Source of the DNA: Methylobacterium sp. J-067
GTDB lineage: Bacteria > Pseudomonadota > Alphaproteobacteria > Rhizobiales > Beijerinckiaceae
DNA length: 64,000 nucleotides
Reading direction: 5' to 3'
Assembly (NCBI RefSeq): GCF_022829465.1
Contig: NZ_JAKSXZ010000092.1
Span: forward strand, 1 to 64,000
The number at the start of each line of letters is the position of its first letter. Position 1 is the stretch's first letter. The notes below the pieces were generated by a model. That model saw only the letters and a program-made list of their open reading frames with translations. It searched no databases and was not told the DNA's origin. The position numbers and the translations under genes were made by a program. Shown here piece by piece: positions 26,727-34,814 of the stretch.

Positions 26727-27548
26727 GTGACAGCCGATCTCACCTTCGATGTCGTGATGGTGCGTCTCGCGTTGAGTTTCGCCGCCGCGTTCCTGCTGGG
26801 CTGGAACCGGGAGGAATTGGGTCATCCGGCGGGCATGCGCACCATCGTGCTGCTCTGCCTCGCGGCGTGCACCGCGATGCTGCTCGGCAGTGTCCTCCTC
26901 ACGGAAACCCGGGGCGACGCCGCCGGCCTGTCCCGCCTCGACCTGATGCGGCTGCCCCACGGCATCCTCGCGGGCATCGGGTTCATCGGCGCGGGGACGA
27001 TCCTGAAGCAGGGCAGCACCGTCCGAGGCGTCACCACGGCCGCGACGGTCTGGCTGGCGACGGTGGTCGGCCTCTGCTTCGGGGCCGGCGCCTGGCCGCT
27101 CGGCGTCGCGACGACGCTCATCTCCCTCGCCACGCTGCAGGGGCTCGGCGTGGTCGAAGAGCGTCTGCGGCAGCGAAGCTACGGCACCGTCACGCTGGCG
27201 TTCGACGCCGGGGAGACATCCCACGCCGCCCTGCTGCAGCGCCTGCGCGCCGAAGGGCTCGCCATCCGGTCGAGCACCCTGGAGCAGGAGGCCGGGACAG
27301 GCACGCTGCGCTGCCTCGGCGCCCATCGCGGCGACGACCCGGACTGGGCGCTGTCCCTCATCGCCACCCTCCGGAACGCGGACGGCGTTCAGCGCGTCGC
27401 GTGGGAAGACATGGCCTGGACGCGGTCGGCCGCGTGCGACGTCCCAGAAAGTCTATCCTTCGCGACGTTGAGAAAATTGTGGCGATATTGTACTTCGCAA
27501 ACCCAGCGAAGTGCATCGCCCCGCCTCGGCTCAAACCTGAGGTGGTAG
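26727..27548 (+). CDS. mgtC: MgtC/SapB family membrane protein with transposon-altered C-terminus
   Basis: A 273-residue protein. Four or five helices in the first 140 residues carry the MgtC signature (LPHGILAGIGFIGAGTILKQ, RGVTTAATVWLATVVGLC). A cytoplasmic ACT-like C-terminal region follows. MgtC proteins help growth at low Mg2+ and modulate ATP synthase. The GTG at 26727 has GGAG 6 nt upstream. The last about 21 residues are encoded by the left end of the inserted transposon; removing the element and one target copy restores an earlier stop (…ATLRKLSL, then TGA at 31200-31202). The core is intact, so it is probably still functional. Confidence 0.85.
   Translation: MTADLTFDVVMVRLALSFAAAFLLGWNREELGHPAGMRTIVLLCLAACTAMLLGSVLLTETRGDAAGLSRLDLMRLPHGILAGIGFIGAGTILKQGSTVRGVTTAATVWLATVVGLCFGAGAWPLGVATTLISLATLQGLGVVEERLRQRSYGTVTLAFDAGETSHAALLQRLRAEGLAIRSSTLEQEAGTGTLRCLGAHRGDDPDWALSLIATLRNADGVQRVAWEDMAWTRSAACDVPESLSFATLRKLWRYCTSQTQRSASPRLGSNLRW
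27473..27480 (+). repeat. 8-bp target-site duplication, left copy
   Basis: The sequence aaaattgt immediately precedes the left terminal inverted repeat. An identical copy follows the right terminal repeat at 31187-31194. Confidence 0.9.
27481..27508 (+). repeat. Left terminal inverted repeat of the IS1595-type element
   Basis: Starts ggcgatattgtacttcgcaa. It pairs with 31159-31186 with five mismatches (positions 10, 13, 16, 17 and 26). Confidence 0.9.
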
Positions 27549-27549
27549 C

Positions 27550-28461
27550 ATGTCTGACCGAATCAGTGCGTACCAGCCGCCCCGAGACGACGCGATAAGG
27601 TCGTTTGCGAGCGGCTTAGCCTCGCACCAGCGCAAGCACCACCGGCTCGTCATGCTTCAAGCCTACTTCGATGATAGCGGGAGCAACGCCACCGACCCGG
27701 TGTTCGTGCTCGGCGGCTTAGTGTCCACCGTCGAGAAATGGGAGGCGTTCTCCGACAAGTGGCGAGGTGTGCTCGCTCAGGATCCGCCGCTGGCATACTT
27801 CAAGGCTAGCGAGGCCAGGAACCGCACAGGTGAGTTTGAGCGCGGCTGGACCCGTGACATAATTGACCAGCGCATTTTCGAGTTAACCGAGGTCATCTGC
27901 GAGCATGTTGAGCATCGGATCTCGTGCAAGATCCTTCGATCAGAATGGAACCATCACGTCGCCAGCTTAGAAAGGATTGCTGGCAGAGAACTCGGAATAG
28001 AATATACTTCGCCGTATTGGGTAAGTTTCTACTCAATATGCTTAGGCGTGGCGCATATTGCAAAATCCACTGATCAGACGCTACCTTGCGATTTCGTCTT
28101 TGACGAACAAGGGAAGCTTGGTGCGGAGACTGTCCAATGGTGGCAGAACCTTAAAACAAGTATGAGGCCAATGGCGAGACCATTTATTGGCAACGCCCCT
28201 TCGTTTCGTGACGATAAAATCGTAGTCCCTTTGCAAGCTGCTGATCTCTACTCATGGTTTGTCCATGCCTCTTATGTGAGGCATTTTAAGCAAGAGTTTG
28301 AGGAGCTATCGCATGTACATCAAATGTTTATGCGAGTGCCGACTGTAGCTGTTGAGTACGACCGTCAGAAACTGCGGCACCTTAGACGCATGGCCAAGCC
28401 TGCTTTCAAGGCCGGTCGTTTTGCGCCGCCTTCTTCGGACGCTTGGCAGGAGCAGCTTTAG
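27550..28461 (+). CDS. DUF3800 domain protein, transposon passenger 1
   Basis: A 303-residue protein. After a 35-residue N-terminal extension comes the DUF3800 opening MLQAYFDDSGSNATDPVFVL (Asp-Asp-Ser-Gly). The middle carries KWEAFSDKWRGVL, and the conserved VVPLQAADLYSWFVHA lies near residue 235. The Asp-rich start and the late QxAD motif suggest an RNase H-like metal-binding active site, but no activity is established. The ribosome site aggtgg overlaps the altered mgtC stop codon (27546-27548), so it could be translated from an mgtC read-through transcript. Codon use is AT-richer than chromosomal genes. Confidence 0.82.
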   Translation: MSDRISAYQPPRDDAIRSFASGLASHQRKHHRLVMLQAYFDDSGSNATDPVFVLGGLVSTVEKWEAFSDKWRGVLAQDPPLAYFKASEARNRTGEFERGWTRDIIDQRIFELTEVICEHVEHRISCKILRSEWNHHVASLERIAGRELGIEYTSPYWVSFYSICLGVAHIAKSTDQTLPCDFVFDEQGKLGAETVQWWQNLKTSMRPMARPFIGNAPSFRDDKIVVPLQAADLYSWFVHASYVRHFKQEFEELSHVHQMFMRVPTVAVEYDRQKLRHLRRMAKPAFKAGRFAPPSSDAWQEQL

Positions 28462-28588
28462 CGAACGCCTGCTCAAAGGCCTCCCCCGTCTCATCGCAAC
28501 CGAGTTCGCGGGCGGTTTGCTTGAAGCGGTCGAGTTGGCCTTTGTCGGCGTCGGCGGGGCGGTGTTGGCCCTTGGGTCCGGTGGGCAT
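28406..28588 (-). CDS. Tiny basic protein, transposon passenger
   Basis: A 60-residue protein beginning MPTGPKGQHRPADADKGQLD and containing a helix FKQTARELGCDETGEAFEQA with a Lys/Pro-rich tail. The opening and the RELGxDE..EAF pattern recall short proteins frequent in Rhizobiales, often near mobile DNA (from memory). It starts 1 nt after the stop of the 51-residue ORF upstream and overlaps the 3' end of DUF3800 gene 1 by 56 bp, convergently. Function unknown. Confidence 0.6.
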   Translation of the reverse strand: MPTGPKGQHRPADADKGQLDRFKQTARELGCDETGEAFEQAFAKAAPAKRPKKAAQNDRP

Positions 28589-28589
28589 T

Positions 28590-28745
28590 CTAGTAGCCCC
28601 GCTTTTTTAGTTCGCGCTTGCACGTTTCGTTCGTCGTGGTTGCGCTGACAATCCTCCTCTCGGGCTCGCCCACCTGCGAGCAGGGAGCAACGCCGGGGCC
28701 GAACTGCTCGCCGCACCATGCGCACGCCGGGAATTGTTGTGGCAT
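28590..28745 (-). CDS. Tiny cysteine-containing protein, transposon passenger
   Basis: A 51-residue protein: MPQQFPACAWCGEQFGPGVA and further residues with four Cys (CAWC, then two single Cys), suggesting a small zinc-ribbon. GGAG stands 6 nt before the ATG, and the stop is followed after one base by the ATG of the next tiny gene (TAGaATG), a typical operon junction. No family is recognised. Its position inside the element makes it a passenger. Confidence 0.5.
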   Translation of the reverse strand: MPQQFPACAWCGEQFGPGVAPCSQVGEPERRIVSATTTNETCKRELKKRGY

Positions 28746-29157
28746 CCTTCACTCCTGCTTGGTGCCGAGCATACGCTAGCGGGAGGGAACGCGCGAGGGT
28801 ACGGGACGGCACGGCGGACTGACGGCGCCGAACGATACCTACACGGCTGAGAGGCATCTGCGTCGCCTTAGGAAGCGCGATGGCCAACCACGATCCGTAG
28901 GCCGCCGCGATACATCAGATCATCGCTATTTATACTTGGAAAGTCCTGTTAGATCGGATAAATTCCGCGCTATTACATTCTATCCACAATAACAACGGAT
29001 GTTGCAAAATTGCGATTGACGCGCCGCTATCGAGCCCCTACATCGATGAGGCTCACTTGCCCGGCCCTTAGGGACGGAACGACCTTATGGTCAGAAGTGG
29101 GTACCCAAAACGGCCCCTTCCTAACGGGAGGGGCCGTTTGTCGTCGGGGGAAGCACG
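28746..29157. other. AT-rich intergenic region inside the transposon
   Basis: This stretch separates the two-gene minus-strand cassette from the second DUF3800 gene. Positions about 28900-29030 are strongly AT-rich and probably carry promoters. A perfect-looking hairpin lies at 29108-29139. Short ORFs here have no ribosome sites and are not annotated. Confidence 0.5.
29108..29139. terminator. Long hairpin just upstream of DUF3800 gene 2
   Basis: The arms 29108-29121 (aaacggccccttcc) and 29126-29139 (gggaggggccgttt) pair over 14 bp with one G-U pair and a taac loop. It ends 18 bp before the ATG of DUF3800 gene 2. It may end transcription entering from outside the element or act as an attenuator. 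No long U-run follows. Confidence 0.5.
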
Positions 29158-30045
29158 ATGGCTGAATGGGCCCCTTACCTTGATGAAACAGGTTCGGTAG
29201 ACCCACACAAGGTTCCGGTTCCAACCGGGGAAACGCCTCTATTTACAATCGGTGGCGTTGCGCTTCCGCTAGATAGATGGCGTGAATACGACCGCAAGTA
29301 CTTATACCTCAAGCGTGAATTTTTCTCTGCTGAAATTGATCGGTCATCCAAAACTGACTCGGCTTGGGAGGCCAAAGGGTCCTACCTTATGGGGCCCCAC
29401 AACGCATCATCCAAACGCAATAAGGTGTTTTGCTATAAGGTTCTTGATCTCGTCAAGGAATTTAATGGACGAGTTATGGGCGTTTCTTTCGTGAAAAGCG
29501 TTAGGTCGCCCATGAACAAGACGTCAATATACACGAAAGGACTTCAAATCCTTGCGGAAAGATTTGATGTATTTCTACGAGAAAACGACTCATCGGGTAT
29601 TTTCATCCTCGACTCTCGGATGGCGCATTCGCAGAAGGGTAAGGGACTAGATCGTACGGTGGCAATCAGTTATTTGAGTTTTGTATTTGGAAATAAAGAT
29701 GGCCAGATGCTTCGTAGGATTATTGAAGCGCCGATGTTTGCAGACTCAGCGTTGACCGCTGGACTACAAATTGCTGATACCGTTGCGTTCATGATATATG
29801 GACTTACCTATGCGGAAAAACTATCTCCGCAAGGCAAGGTCGATGATTTAGGGTACTTGGATTATTTGCATTTAAAGTGCTATAATAGACCATTGAGAGA
29901 CAGCGTTTTTAAAAGTCTAAACACTTACGCTGGTGGACAGCAGATGTATGGCCTTCGCACCATCAATCATCATGATGCCCCGGCTTCTGACCAAAGTCTA
30001 CAAAAACTCAAACAGCGCTTTGCAAAGCAAGAGAAGCAGAATTAG
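29158..30045 (+). CDS. DUF3800-like protein, transposon passenger 2
   Basis: A 295-residue protein beginning MAEWAPYLDETGSVDPHKVP. The start Asp-Glu-Thr-Gly aligns with the Asp-Asp-Ser-Gly of passenger 1, followed by FTIGGVALPLDRWREYDRKY, and the late motif TAGLQIADTVAFMIYG near residue 205 corresponds to QAAD. It is therefore a distant paralogue of DUF3800. GC content is far below the window average (roughly 45% by eye), the lowest of any gene here, so it was acquired from elsewhere. GGGGAAG precedes the ATG. Biochemical role unknown. Confidence 0.75.
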   Translation: MAEWAPYLDETGSVDPHKVPVPTGETPLFTIGGVALPLDRWREYDRKYLYLKREFFSAEIDRSSKTDSAWEAKGSYLMGPHNASSKRNKVFCYKVLDLVKEFNGRVMGVSFVKSVRSPMNKTSIYTKGLQILAERFDVFLRENDSSGIFILDSRMAHSQKGKGLDRTVAISYLSFVFGNKDGQMLRRIIEAPMFADSALTAGLQIADTVAFMIYGLTYAEKLSPQGKVDDLGYLDYLHLKCYNRPLRDSVFKSLNTYAGGQQMYGLRTINHHDAPASDQSLQKLKQRFAKQEKQN

Positions 30046-30159
30046 AAACTATAGCGACGTTAGGTGTACTAGCGACGCGTTTTCCGCCTCGGCGCCACCG
30101 CCTTCCCCACCGCCTGCCGATCCGGCTAGCCACGTGGCTTGGAGCGCGGCCCCCGGTGC

Positions 30160-31122
30160 TTATAGCCCGCCACCAACCGTTCGATAGGTGAGCCGCTTAC
30201 CGACCACGCCGCGCAGAATGTTATCGGCGCGGTCGCGGTCGTTGACGCCGAGGATCACGCGGTTGTTGTAGCGGAAATCGAACTCGGCCAAGTAGCGATG
30301 TAGGTGCTTCTCAGCGCAGTGCTGATAAATGCCCTTCATGCCGCGCTTGAAGATCGAGAAGTAGCCTTCGACGGTGTTGGTGTAGGCGTCGCCACGGACG
30401 TACTCGCCGTGCGAGTGCTTTACGGTCAGATGCGATCCGAAGTGAGCCGAGAGGCCATGATACAGGCGGCTCTCATCGGTCATGAAGCGGCTCTCGGCGG
30501 CAATGTTGTCCTTCACGATGCCGACGACGGCTTCCTTGGTGGCCTTCTCAGGATGGAACGAGCGGACCTTGCCGCCGCGCTGGACCAGTGAGACGACGGC
30601 ACGCTTGTGAGCCGGGCCGGACTTGCCGCCCTTGGTGTAGGGCCGGTCCTTGCGCTGCTCTGAGGGGCGCACAGGGCCCTCCTTCTGGCCAAAGTAGGTC
30701 TCATCCGCCTCGACGGTCATGCCCTCGCCGCCGAGCGGGCCGAGATCGCCGGAGGTCATGGCCTCACGGATCCGGTGGGACATGAACCACGCGGTCTTGA
30801 GGGTGACGCCCAAGGTGCGGTGAAGCTGGTTGCTGCTGATACCCTTCTTGCTCGACGCCATGAGGTACATGGCCTGGAGCCAGAGGTTCAGCGGGACGTG
30901 GCTGGCCTCAAAGATGGTGCCAACAGTCACGCGGAACTGCTTCCGGCACTGGTAGCACTTGTACAGGCCGAGACGGGTCGCCTTGCCCTGCATCTTGGAA
31001 ATGCGCTCGAAGCCGCCGCAGTGAGGGCACACCGGGCCTTCCGGCCACAGGCGGCTCTCAACCCAACCGTAGGCTGCTTCCTCGGAGGCGAAATGAGCGG
31101 CGTTCAGGACAGAGGTGGACAT
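30160..31122 (-). CDS. IS1595-family transposase
   Basis: A 320-residue transposase. The N-terminal zinc ribbon is CPHCGGF…CYQCRKQFRV (residues about 32-62). A helix-turn-helix region (KKGISSNQLHRTLGVTLKTA) follows, then a DDE-type core with MTVEADETYFGQ, FMTDESRLYHGL and HSHGEYVRG…NTVEGYFSIFKRGMKG. This arrangement, including the Asn/Glu-containing last motif, is typical of the IS1595 family. Length is normal and no frameshift is seen, so it is likely active. Its start codon lies 64 bp inside the right end of the element. Confidence 0.93.
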   Translation of the reverse strand: MSTSVLNAAHFASEEAAYGWVESRLWPEGPVCPHCGGFERISKMQGKATRLGLYKCYQCRKQFRVTVGTIFEASHVPLNLWLQAMYLMASSKKGISSNQLHRTLGVTLKTAWFMSHRIREAMTSGDLGPLGGEGMTVEADETYFGQKEGPVRPSEQRKDRPYTKGGKSGPAHKRAVVSLVQRGGKVRSFHPEKATKEAVVGIVKDNIAAESRFMTDESRLYHGLSAHFGSHLTVKHSHGEYVRGDAYTNTVEGYFSIFKRGMKGIYQHCAEKHLHRYLAEFDFRYNNRVILGVNDRDRADNILRGVVGKRLTYRTVGGGL

Positions 31123-31158
31123 GGCGGCAAACCCTTGATGCCACTACCGTATCACACC

Positions 31159-31186
31159 CGTTGGGTTTGGCAAATATAATATCGCC
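31159..31186 (-). repeat. Right terminal inverted repeat of the IS1595-type element
   Basis: Read on the minus strand it starts ggcgatattatatttgccaa and matches the left end at 23 of 28 positions. Confidence 0.9.
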
Positions 31187-31194
31187 AAAATTGT
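31187..31194 (+). repeat. 8-bp target-site duplication, right copy
   Basis: aaaattgt, identical to 27473-27480. Joining one copy across the element restores the mgtC frame to a TGA at 31200-31202. Confidence 0.9.
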
Positions 31195-31345
31195 CTTTAT
31201 GACTTTTGCCTGCTGAATACAAACTCAGCGCCATCAGTTGTGCTTGCGGCCAACGCGGTTTGCCACATTCGCGGATTGCGTGCATGGTCGAGGCGGCCGA
31301 GGGGCTGTCTCGTCTTGCGGATTCACTGAGGCTCGGAGCGTCACG

Positions 31346-31675
31346 ATGGACCGCACGCGTGCAGACCGGTGCCTCGAAATCGCCCGCGCGTTGCGCGCGG
31401 CGGCCGAGGAGACGCGGCGGACTCTTCAGACCTCGCGCGAACTCCTCCGGCGCTCAACGGAACAGTCGCTCTCGGCGGCGGGACCCGCGCCGCGCCGCGG
31501 CGACGACCTCCCGCCCTCGAAGGACTTGGTCGAGTCCGTCATCGACGCCTACGAGACGGCGCAGGACGAGGCGGACGCGCAGACCTGCCTGCTTCTGGGC
31601 CATGTGCTCCAGCATCTGGGGCGGCGCGTCCTGAATACGGTCGGCCCGAACGGGATGGGTATCGCCGTGCACTGA
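31346..31675 (+). CDS. Hypothetical helical protein
   Basis: A 109-residue protein starting MDRTRADRCLEIARALRAAA. It is mostly helical, with Arg/Ala/Glu-rich sections and a C-terminal HVLQHLGRRVLNTVG. No family is recognised. It precedes the 84-residue gene by 33 bp and may share its transcript. Before the transposon inserted, its upstream region would have been only about 145 bp from the mgtC stop. Confidence 0.6.
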   Translation: MDRTRADRCLEIARALRAAAEETRRTLQTSRELLRRSTEQSLSAAGPAPRRGDDLPPSKDLVESVIDAYETAQDEADAQTCLLLGHVLQHLGRRVLNTVGPNGMGIAVH

Positions 31676-31708
31676 GCGCACCGTTGCGGCCGCCAGCGAA
31701 GAGGGCAC

Positions 31709-31963
31709 ATGACCGGTGAAGATCCCTACGGCGAGGGTCATGCCAACGTGCTGGGCCGCATCGCCTCCACCCTCGGGGTGCCGGTCGAGGCTTTCCTCGC
31801 GGCCGACCCGGCGGCCGGTCCGGACATCGCGTCGGCCGGGATGGACCTGGACGCCTCGGCCCAGGTCCTGGCGCTGCTGCGCCTGTTCGTGCGGCTGAAA
31901 AGTCCCGAGGCACGGGCCCGCTGCCTGTCCTATGTCGTGCAGGAAGCCATTCACGACGGTTGA
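31709..31963 (+). CDS. Small protein sharing a module with a Crp/Fnr regulator
   Basis: An 84-residue protein containing LGRIASTLGVPVEAFLAADP, an HTH-like turn of the kind found at the end of XRE/Cro domains, and a C-terminal helix LLRLFVRLKSPEARARCLSY. The same two segments recur at the N-terminus of the Crp/Fnr protein at 35104-36093 (IASVLGISVEQL and LLRAYVGISDVQGRRRVLS). The module may mediate dimerisation or partner binding. Function unknown. Confidence 0.65.
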   Translation: MTGEDPYGEGHANVLGRIASTLGVPVEAFLAADPAAGPDIASAGMDLDASAQVLALLRLFVRLKSPEARARCLSYVVQEAIHDG

Positions 31964-32054
31964 TCCGCCAGGCCGTCCCCCCACACGTGGCCAAGCCTGG
32001 CGATGCTCGGCTCGATCGGCGCCGTGGCATCGACCATAGGTTTGAAACACGATC

Positions 32055-34568
32055 ATGGACCAGGATCACTTCCCGATCATCGGCCTCGGCGCGTCGGCCG
32101 GCGGCATCGAGGCCATGCGCGGCTTCTTCCGCGGGGTGCCGGAAACGCTGACGGCGGCCTTCGTCGTCGTGACGCATCTCAGCCCGCAGCACGAGAGCCT
32201 GCTGCCGGATGTCCTGGCCCGCTTCACGCCCCTCACGGTCGTGGCCGCCACCGCCGGCGTCGCGGTCCGGCCGGGCCATGTCTACGTCATGCCCTCCGGC
32301 CATACCCTCGGCATCGCGGATGGCCGGCTGACCCTGAGGCCGCTCGGGCCGGAAGGCCGCGAGACGAAGCCGATCGACCTGTTCCTGACCGCCCTGGCGA
32401 TCGACCAGGGCGAGCGGGCGGTCGGCGTGATCCTGTCCGGCGGGGACGGCGACGGCGCCATCGGCGTCAAGGCGATCAAGGAATACGGCGGCCTGACCCT
32501 GGCCCAGGTGGCGGACGGCTACGGCCCGGAAGCCGCCGACATGCCGATCAGCGCGATGCGCACCGGCTTCGTCGATTTCGGCGAGACGGCCGAGCGGATG
32601 GGAGACCGGATCGCCGCCCACATCCTCAAGGATCGCAGCGCCTCCCCGGCCTCGGAGGAGGGCCAGGCGAACGACGAGATCGACGCCGAATTCCTCAAGG
32701 AAACCTTCGGCATCCTGCGCCGGCAGGTCGGCCACGACTTCTCCGGCTACAAGCCCAGCACCTTCATCCGCCGGCTGCAGCGGCGCATCAGCATCATCGG
32801 GGCCTCCGGGCCGAGCGGCTACCTCAAGCTCCTGCGCGTGGATTCGGCCGAGGTCGGGGCGCTGTTCCGGGACCTGCTGATCGGCGTGACCAACTTCTTC
32901 CGCGACACCGCCGCCTTCGACGCCCTCGCGACCCAGGTCGTCCCAAAGCTGTTCGACAACCGCTCGTCGTCCGACGTGGTGCGGATCTGGGTGCCGGCCT
33001 GCTCCACGGGCGAGGAGGTCTACTCGCTGGCCATCCTCGTGCGCGAGCACATGGCGACCCTGGCCGATCCGCCGCGCGTGCAGATCTTCGCCACGGACAT
33101 CGACGAACGCTCCCTCACGGTCGCCCGCGCCGGGCGCTATCCGCGGGCCTATCTCGACGCCGTCTCGCCCGAGCGGATCGCCCGGAACTTCGTGACCGAG
33201 GGCAACAGCGTGATGGTCGGCAAGGACCTGCGCGACCTGTGCACCTTCGCCCCGCACAGCGTCCTGCGCGATCCGCCGTTCTCCCGGCTCGATCTCGTCT
33301 CCTGCCGCAACCTGTTGATCTATCTCGGCGTCGAGGCACAGCAGCAATTGATGCCGGTGCTGCACTACGCGCTGCGGCCGCGCGGATACCTGTTCATCGG
33401 CATGGCCGAGAACGTCACGCGCTTCGAAGACCTGTTCGACACGATCGACAAGCGGCACCGCATCTTCCAGGCCCGCGACGCGGTGGTGCTCGCGCGGCTG
33501 CCGGCGATGTCCGGACCCGAGACGCCGAGCTTCACGAGCGTGGCACAGCATCGGCGGCGCAACGCGACGACGCACATGGCCCTGCGGCACGCGGTGGAGG
33601 CCCAGGTGCTGGCCGAGTTCACCCCGCCGCACGCGGTCGTGACGCGGACGGGCGAAGCCGTGCATTACTCGTCGCGGATCGGCGATCATCTGGAGGTCGT
33701 CGCGGGCCAGCCGACCCGCGAACTCGCCGCGATGGCGCGCAAGGGGCTGCGCCTGGAACTGCGGACGGCCCTGCGCGAGGCGATCGAGGGCAATACGCGG
33801 GTCGTGCGCGGCGGCATCGGCGTCGAACTGCCCGATGGCCGGCTCCAGACGGTCTCCCTCGTCGTCAAGCCATTGCCCTCGCCCGGCGAGACCGAGCCGT
33901 TGTTCCTCGTCGTGTTCAACGAGGTCGCCGCCCCCGTCACGCGGGAGCGGCAGCAGAGCCTGGAGACGGACGAGCGGGACAGCGTGATCCAGGGGCTGGA
34001 GCGCGAACTGGCCAGCATGCGCGAACGGCTTCAGGCCGTCATCGAGGAGTATGAGACCTCCCTGGAGGAGCTGAAATCCTCGAACGAGGAGCTCTACTCC
34101 GTCAACGAGGAGATGCAGGCCGCGAACGAGGAGCTCGAAGCCTCGAAGGAGGAGACGCAGTCGCTGAACGAGGAGCTTCAGACGGTCAATTCCGAGTTGG
34201 CGGCGAAGATCGAAGCCATCGACCAGATGACCGACGACCAGTCGTTGCTGTTCGAGGGCACCAACACGGCGAGCGTTCTGCTGACGCCCGATCTCCGGAT
34301 CCGCCTGTTCACGAACGCGGCGGCGCAGATCTTCGGCCTGCAGCCGAGCGATGTCGGCCGCTCCCTGCGCAACTTCTCGGCGCCGATCCCCCTGTCCTGG
34401 CTGCAGGACGAAATCCCGGCGGTGCTCATGGAGAAACGGCCGTTCGAGCGGACGGTCGATGGGGCCGATGGCGCGCGATACCGGGTCCGGCTGATCGCCT
34501 CGACCCGGAAGGGCGACCGATTGCCCGGCATCGTCGCGAACTTCACCAATCTCCTCGAAGAGAAATGA
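32055..34568 (+). CDS. CheB-CheR fusion with coiled coil and PAS domain
   Basis: An 837-residue cytosolic protein. The N-terminal CheB methylesterase domain (1-190) keeps the Ser-His-Asp triad: Ser in GLGASAGGIEAM, His in VVVTHLSPQHES and Asp in ILSGGDGDGAIG. It lacks a receiver domain. A CheR methyltransferase domain (about 215-480) has the SAM-binding WVPACSTGEEVYSLAI and NLLIYL. A heptad-repeat coiled coil (about 640-725, NEELYSVNEEMQAANEELEA) and one PAS domain (about 730-835) follow. Many homologues continue into a kinase; this one stops after PAS. Confidence 0.9.
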   Translation: MDQDHFPIIGLGASAGGIEAMRGFFRGVPETLTAAFVVVTHLSPQHESLLPDVLARFTPLTVVAATAGVAVRPGHVYVMPSGHTLGIADGRLTLRPLGPEGRETKPIDLFLTALAIDQGERAVGVILSGGDGDGAIGVKAIKEYGGLTLAQVADGYGPEAADMPISAMRTGFVDFGETAERMGDRIAAHILKDRSASPASEEGQANDEIDAEFLKETFGILRRQVGHDFSGYKPSTFIRRLQRRISIIGASGPSGYLKLLRVDSAEVGALFRDLLIGVTNFFRDTAAFDALATQVVPKLFDNRSSSDVVRIWVPACSTGEEVYSLAILVREHMATLADPPRVQIFATDIDERSLTVARAGRYPRAYLDAVSPERIARNFVTEGNSVMVGKDLRDLCTFAPHSVLRDPPFSRLDLVSCRNLLIYLGVEAQQQLMPVLHYALRPRGYLFIGMAENVTRFEDLFDTIDKRHRIFQARDAVVLARLPAMSGPETPSFTSVAQHRRRNATTHMALRHAVEAQVLAEFTPPHAVVTRTGEAVHYSSRIGDHLEVVAGQPTRELAAMARKGLRLELRTALREAIEGNTRVVRGGIGVELPDGRLQTVSLVVKPLPSPGETEPLFLVVFNEVAAPVTRERQQSLETDERDSVIQGLERELASMRERLQAVIEEYETSLEELKSSNEELYSVNEEMQAANEELEASKEETQSLNEELQTVNSELAAKIEAIDQMTDDQSLLFEGTNTASVLLTPDLRIRLFTNAAAQIFGLQPSDVGRSLRNFSAPIPLSWLQDEIPAVLMEKRPFERTVDGADGARYRVRLIASTRKGDRLPGIVANFTNLLEEK

Positions 34569-34692
34569 CCGGGGAGGGGCCGTTCGGCACCCTCCGACCC
34601 GGCTTTTTCAAAAAAGATTGCATTGCTGAGAAAACTATCTTCGCGGAGCAGCTTCAAAAGACTGGTAAAATAGCGGCGGCCCGCGCACAAAA

Positions 34693-34708
34693 ACTCACTA
34701 TTGTGAGT
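34693..34708. repeat. Short inverted repeat upstream of a DUF6894 gene
   Basis: actcac-tatt-gtgagt, a perfect 6-bp palindrome 107 bp before the DUF6894 start in an AT-rich leader (34569-34814). It could be an operator half-site pair, but it does not match the Crp/Fnr consensus orientation (TGTGA…TCACA). Confidence 0.35.
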
Positions 34709-34814
34709 GAAAGCACGGAGAATCTGCTATATGGCTACCGTATCGCTGGCATCGTAATGAGGGCGCCGGCGGCTGGTAGACGGATGCGCTCCCGCCCCGA
34801 ACAGCGGGAGAGGC

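Larger units (their letters stand above)
27481..31186 (-). mobile_element. IS1595-family transposon with DUF3800 passenger genes
   Basis: A complete 3,706-bp element. The ends are 28-bp imperfect inverted repeats (23/28 identical, both opening ggcgatatt), flanked by a perfect 8-bp duplication, the usual size for IS1595-family insertions. It contains one transposase gene (minus strand, right end) and passenger genes: two DUF3800 ORFs on the plus strand and two tiny ORFs on the minus strand. The interior is much AT-richer than the host, especially 28900-30050. Intact ends, intact transposase and perfect target repeats suggest a recent insertion. It disrupts the last codons of mgtC. Confidence 0.9.

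Noticed and set aside
27472..31195. Longer terminal inverted repeat including the aaaattgt bases
   Set aside because: The 8 bp look partly inverted because aaaattgt is nearly palindromic; they are identical direct repeats, so they are the target duplication.
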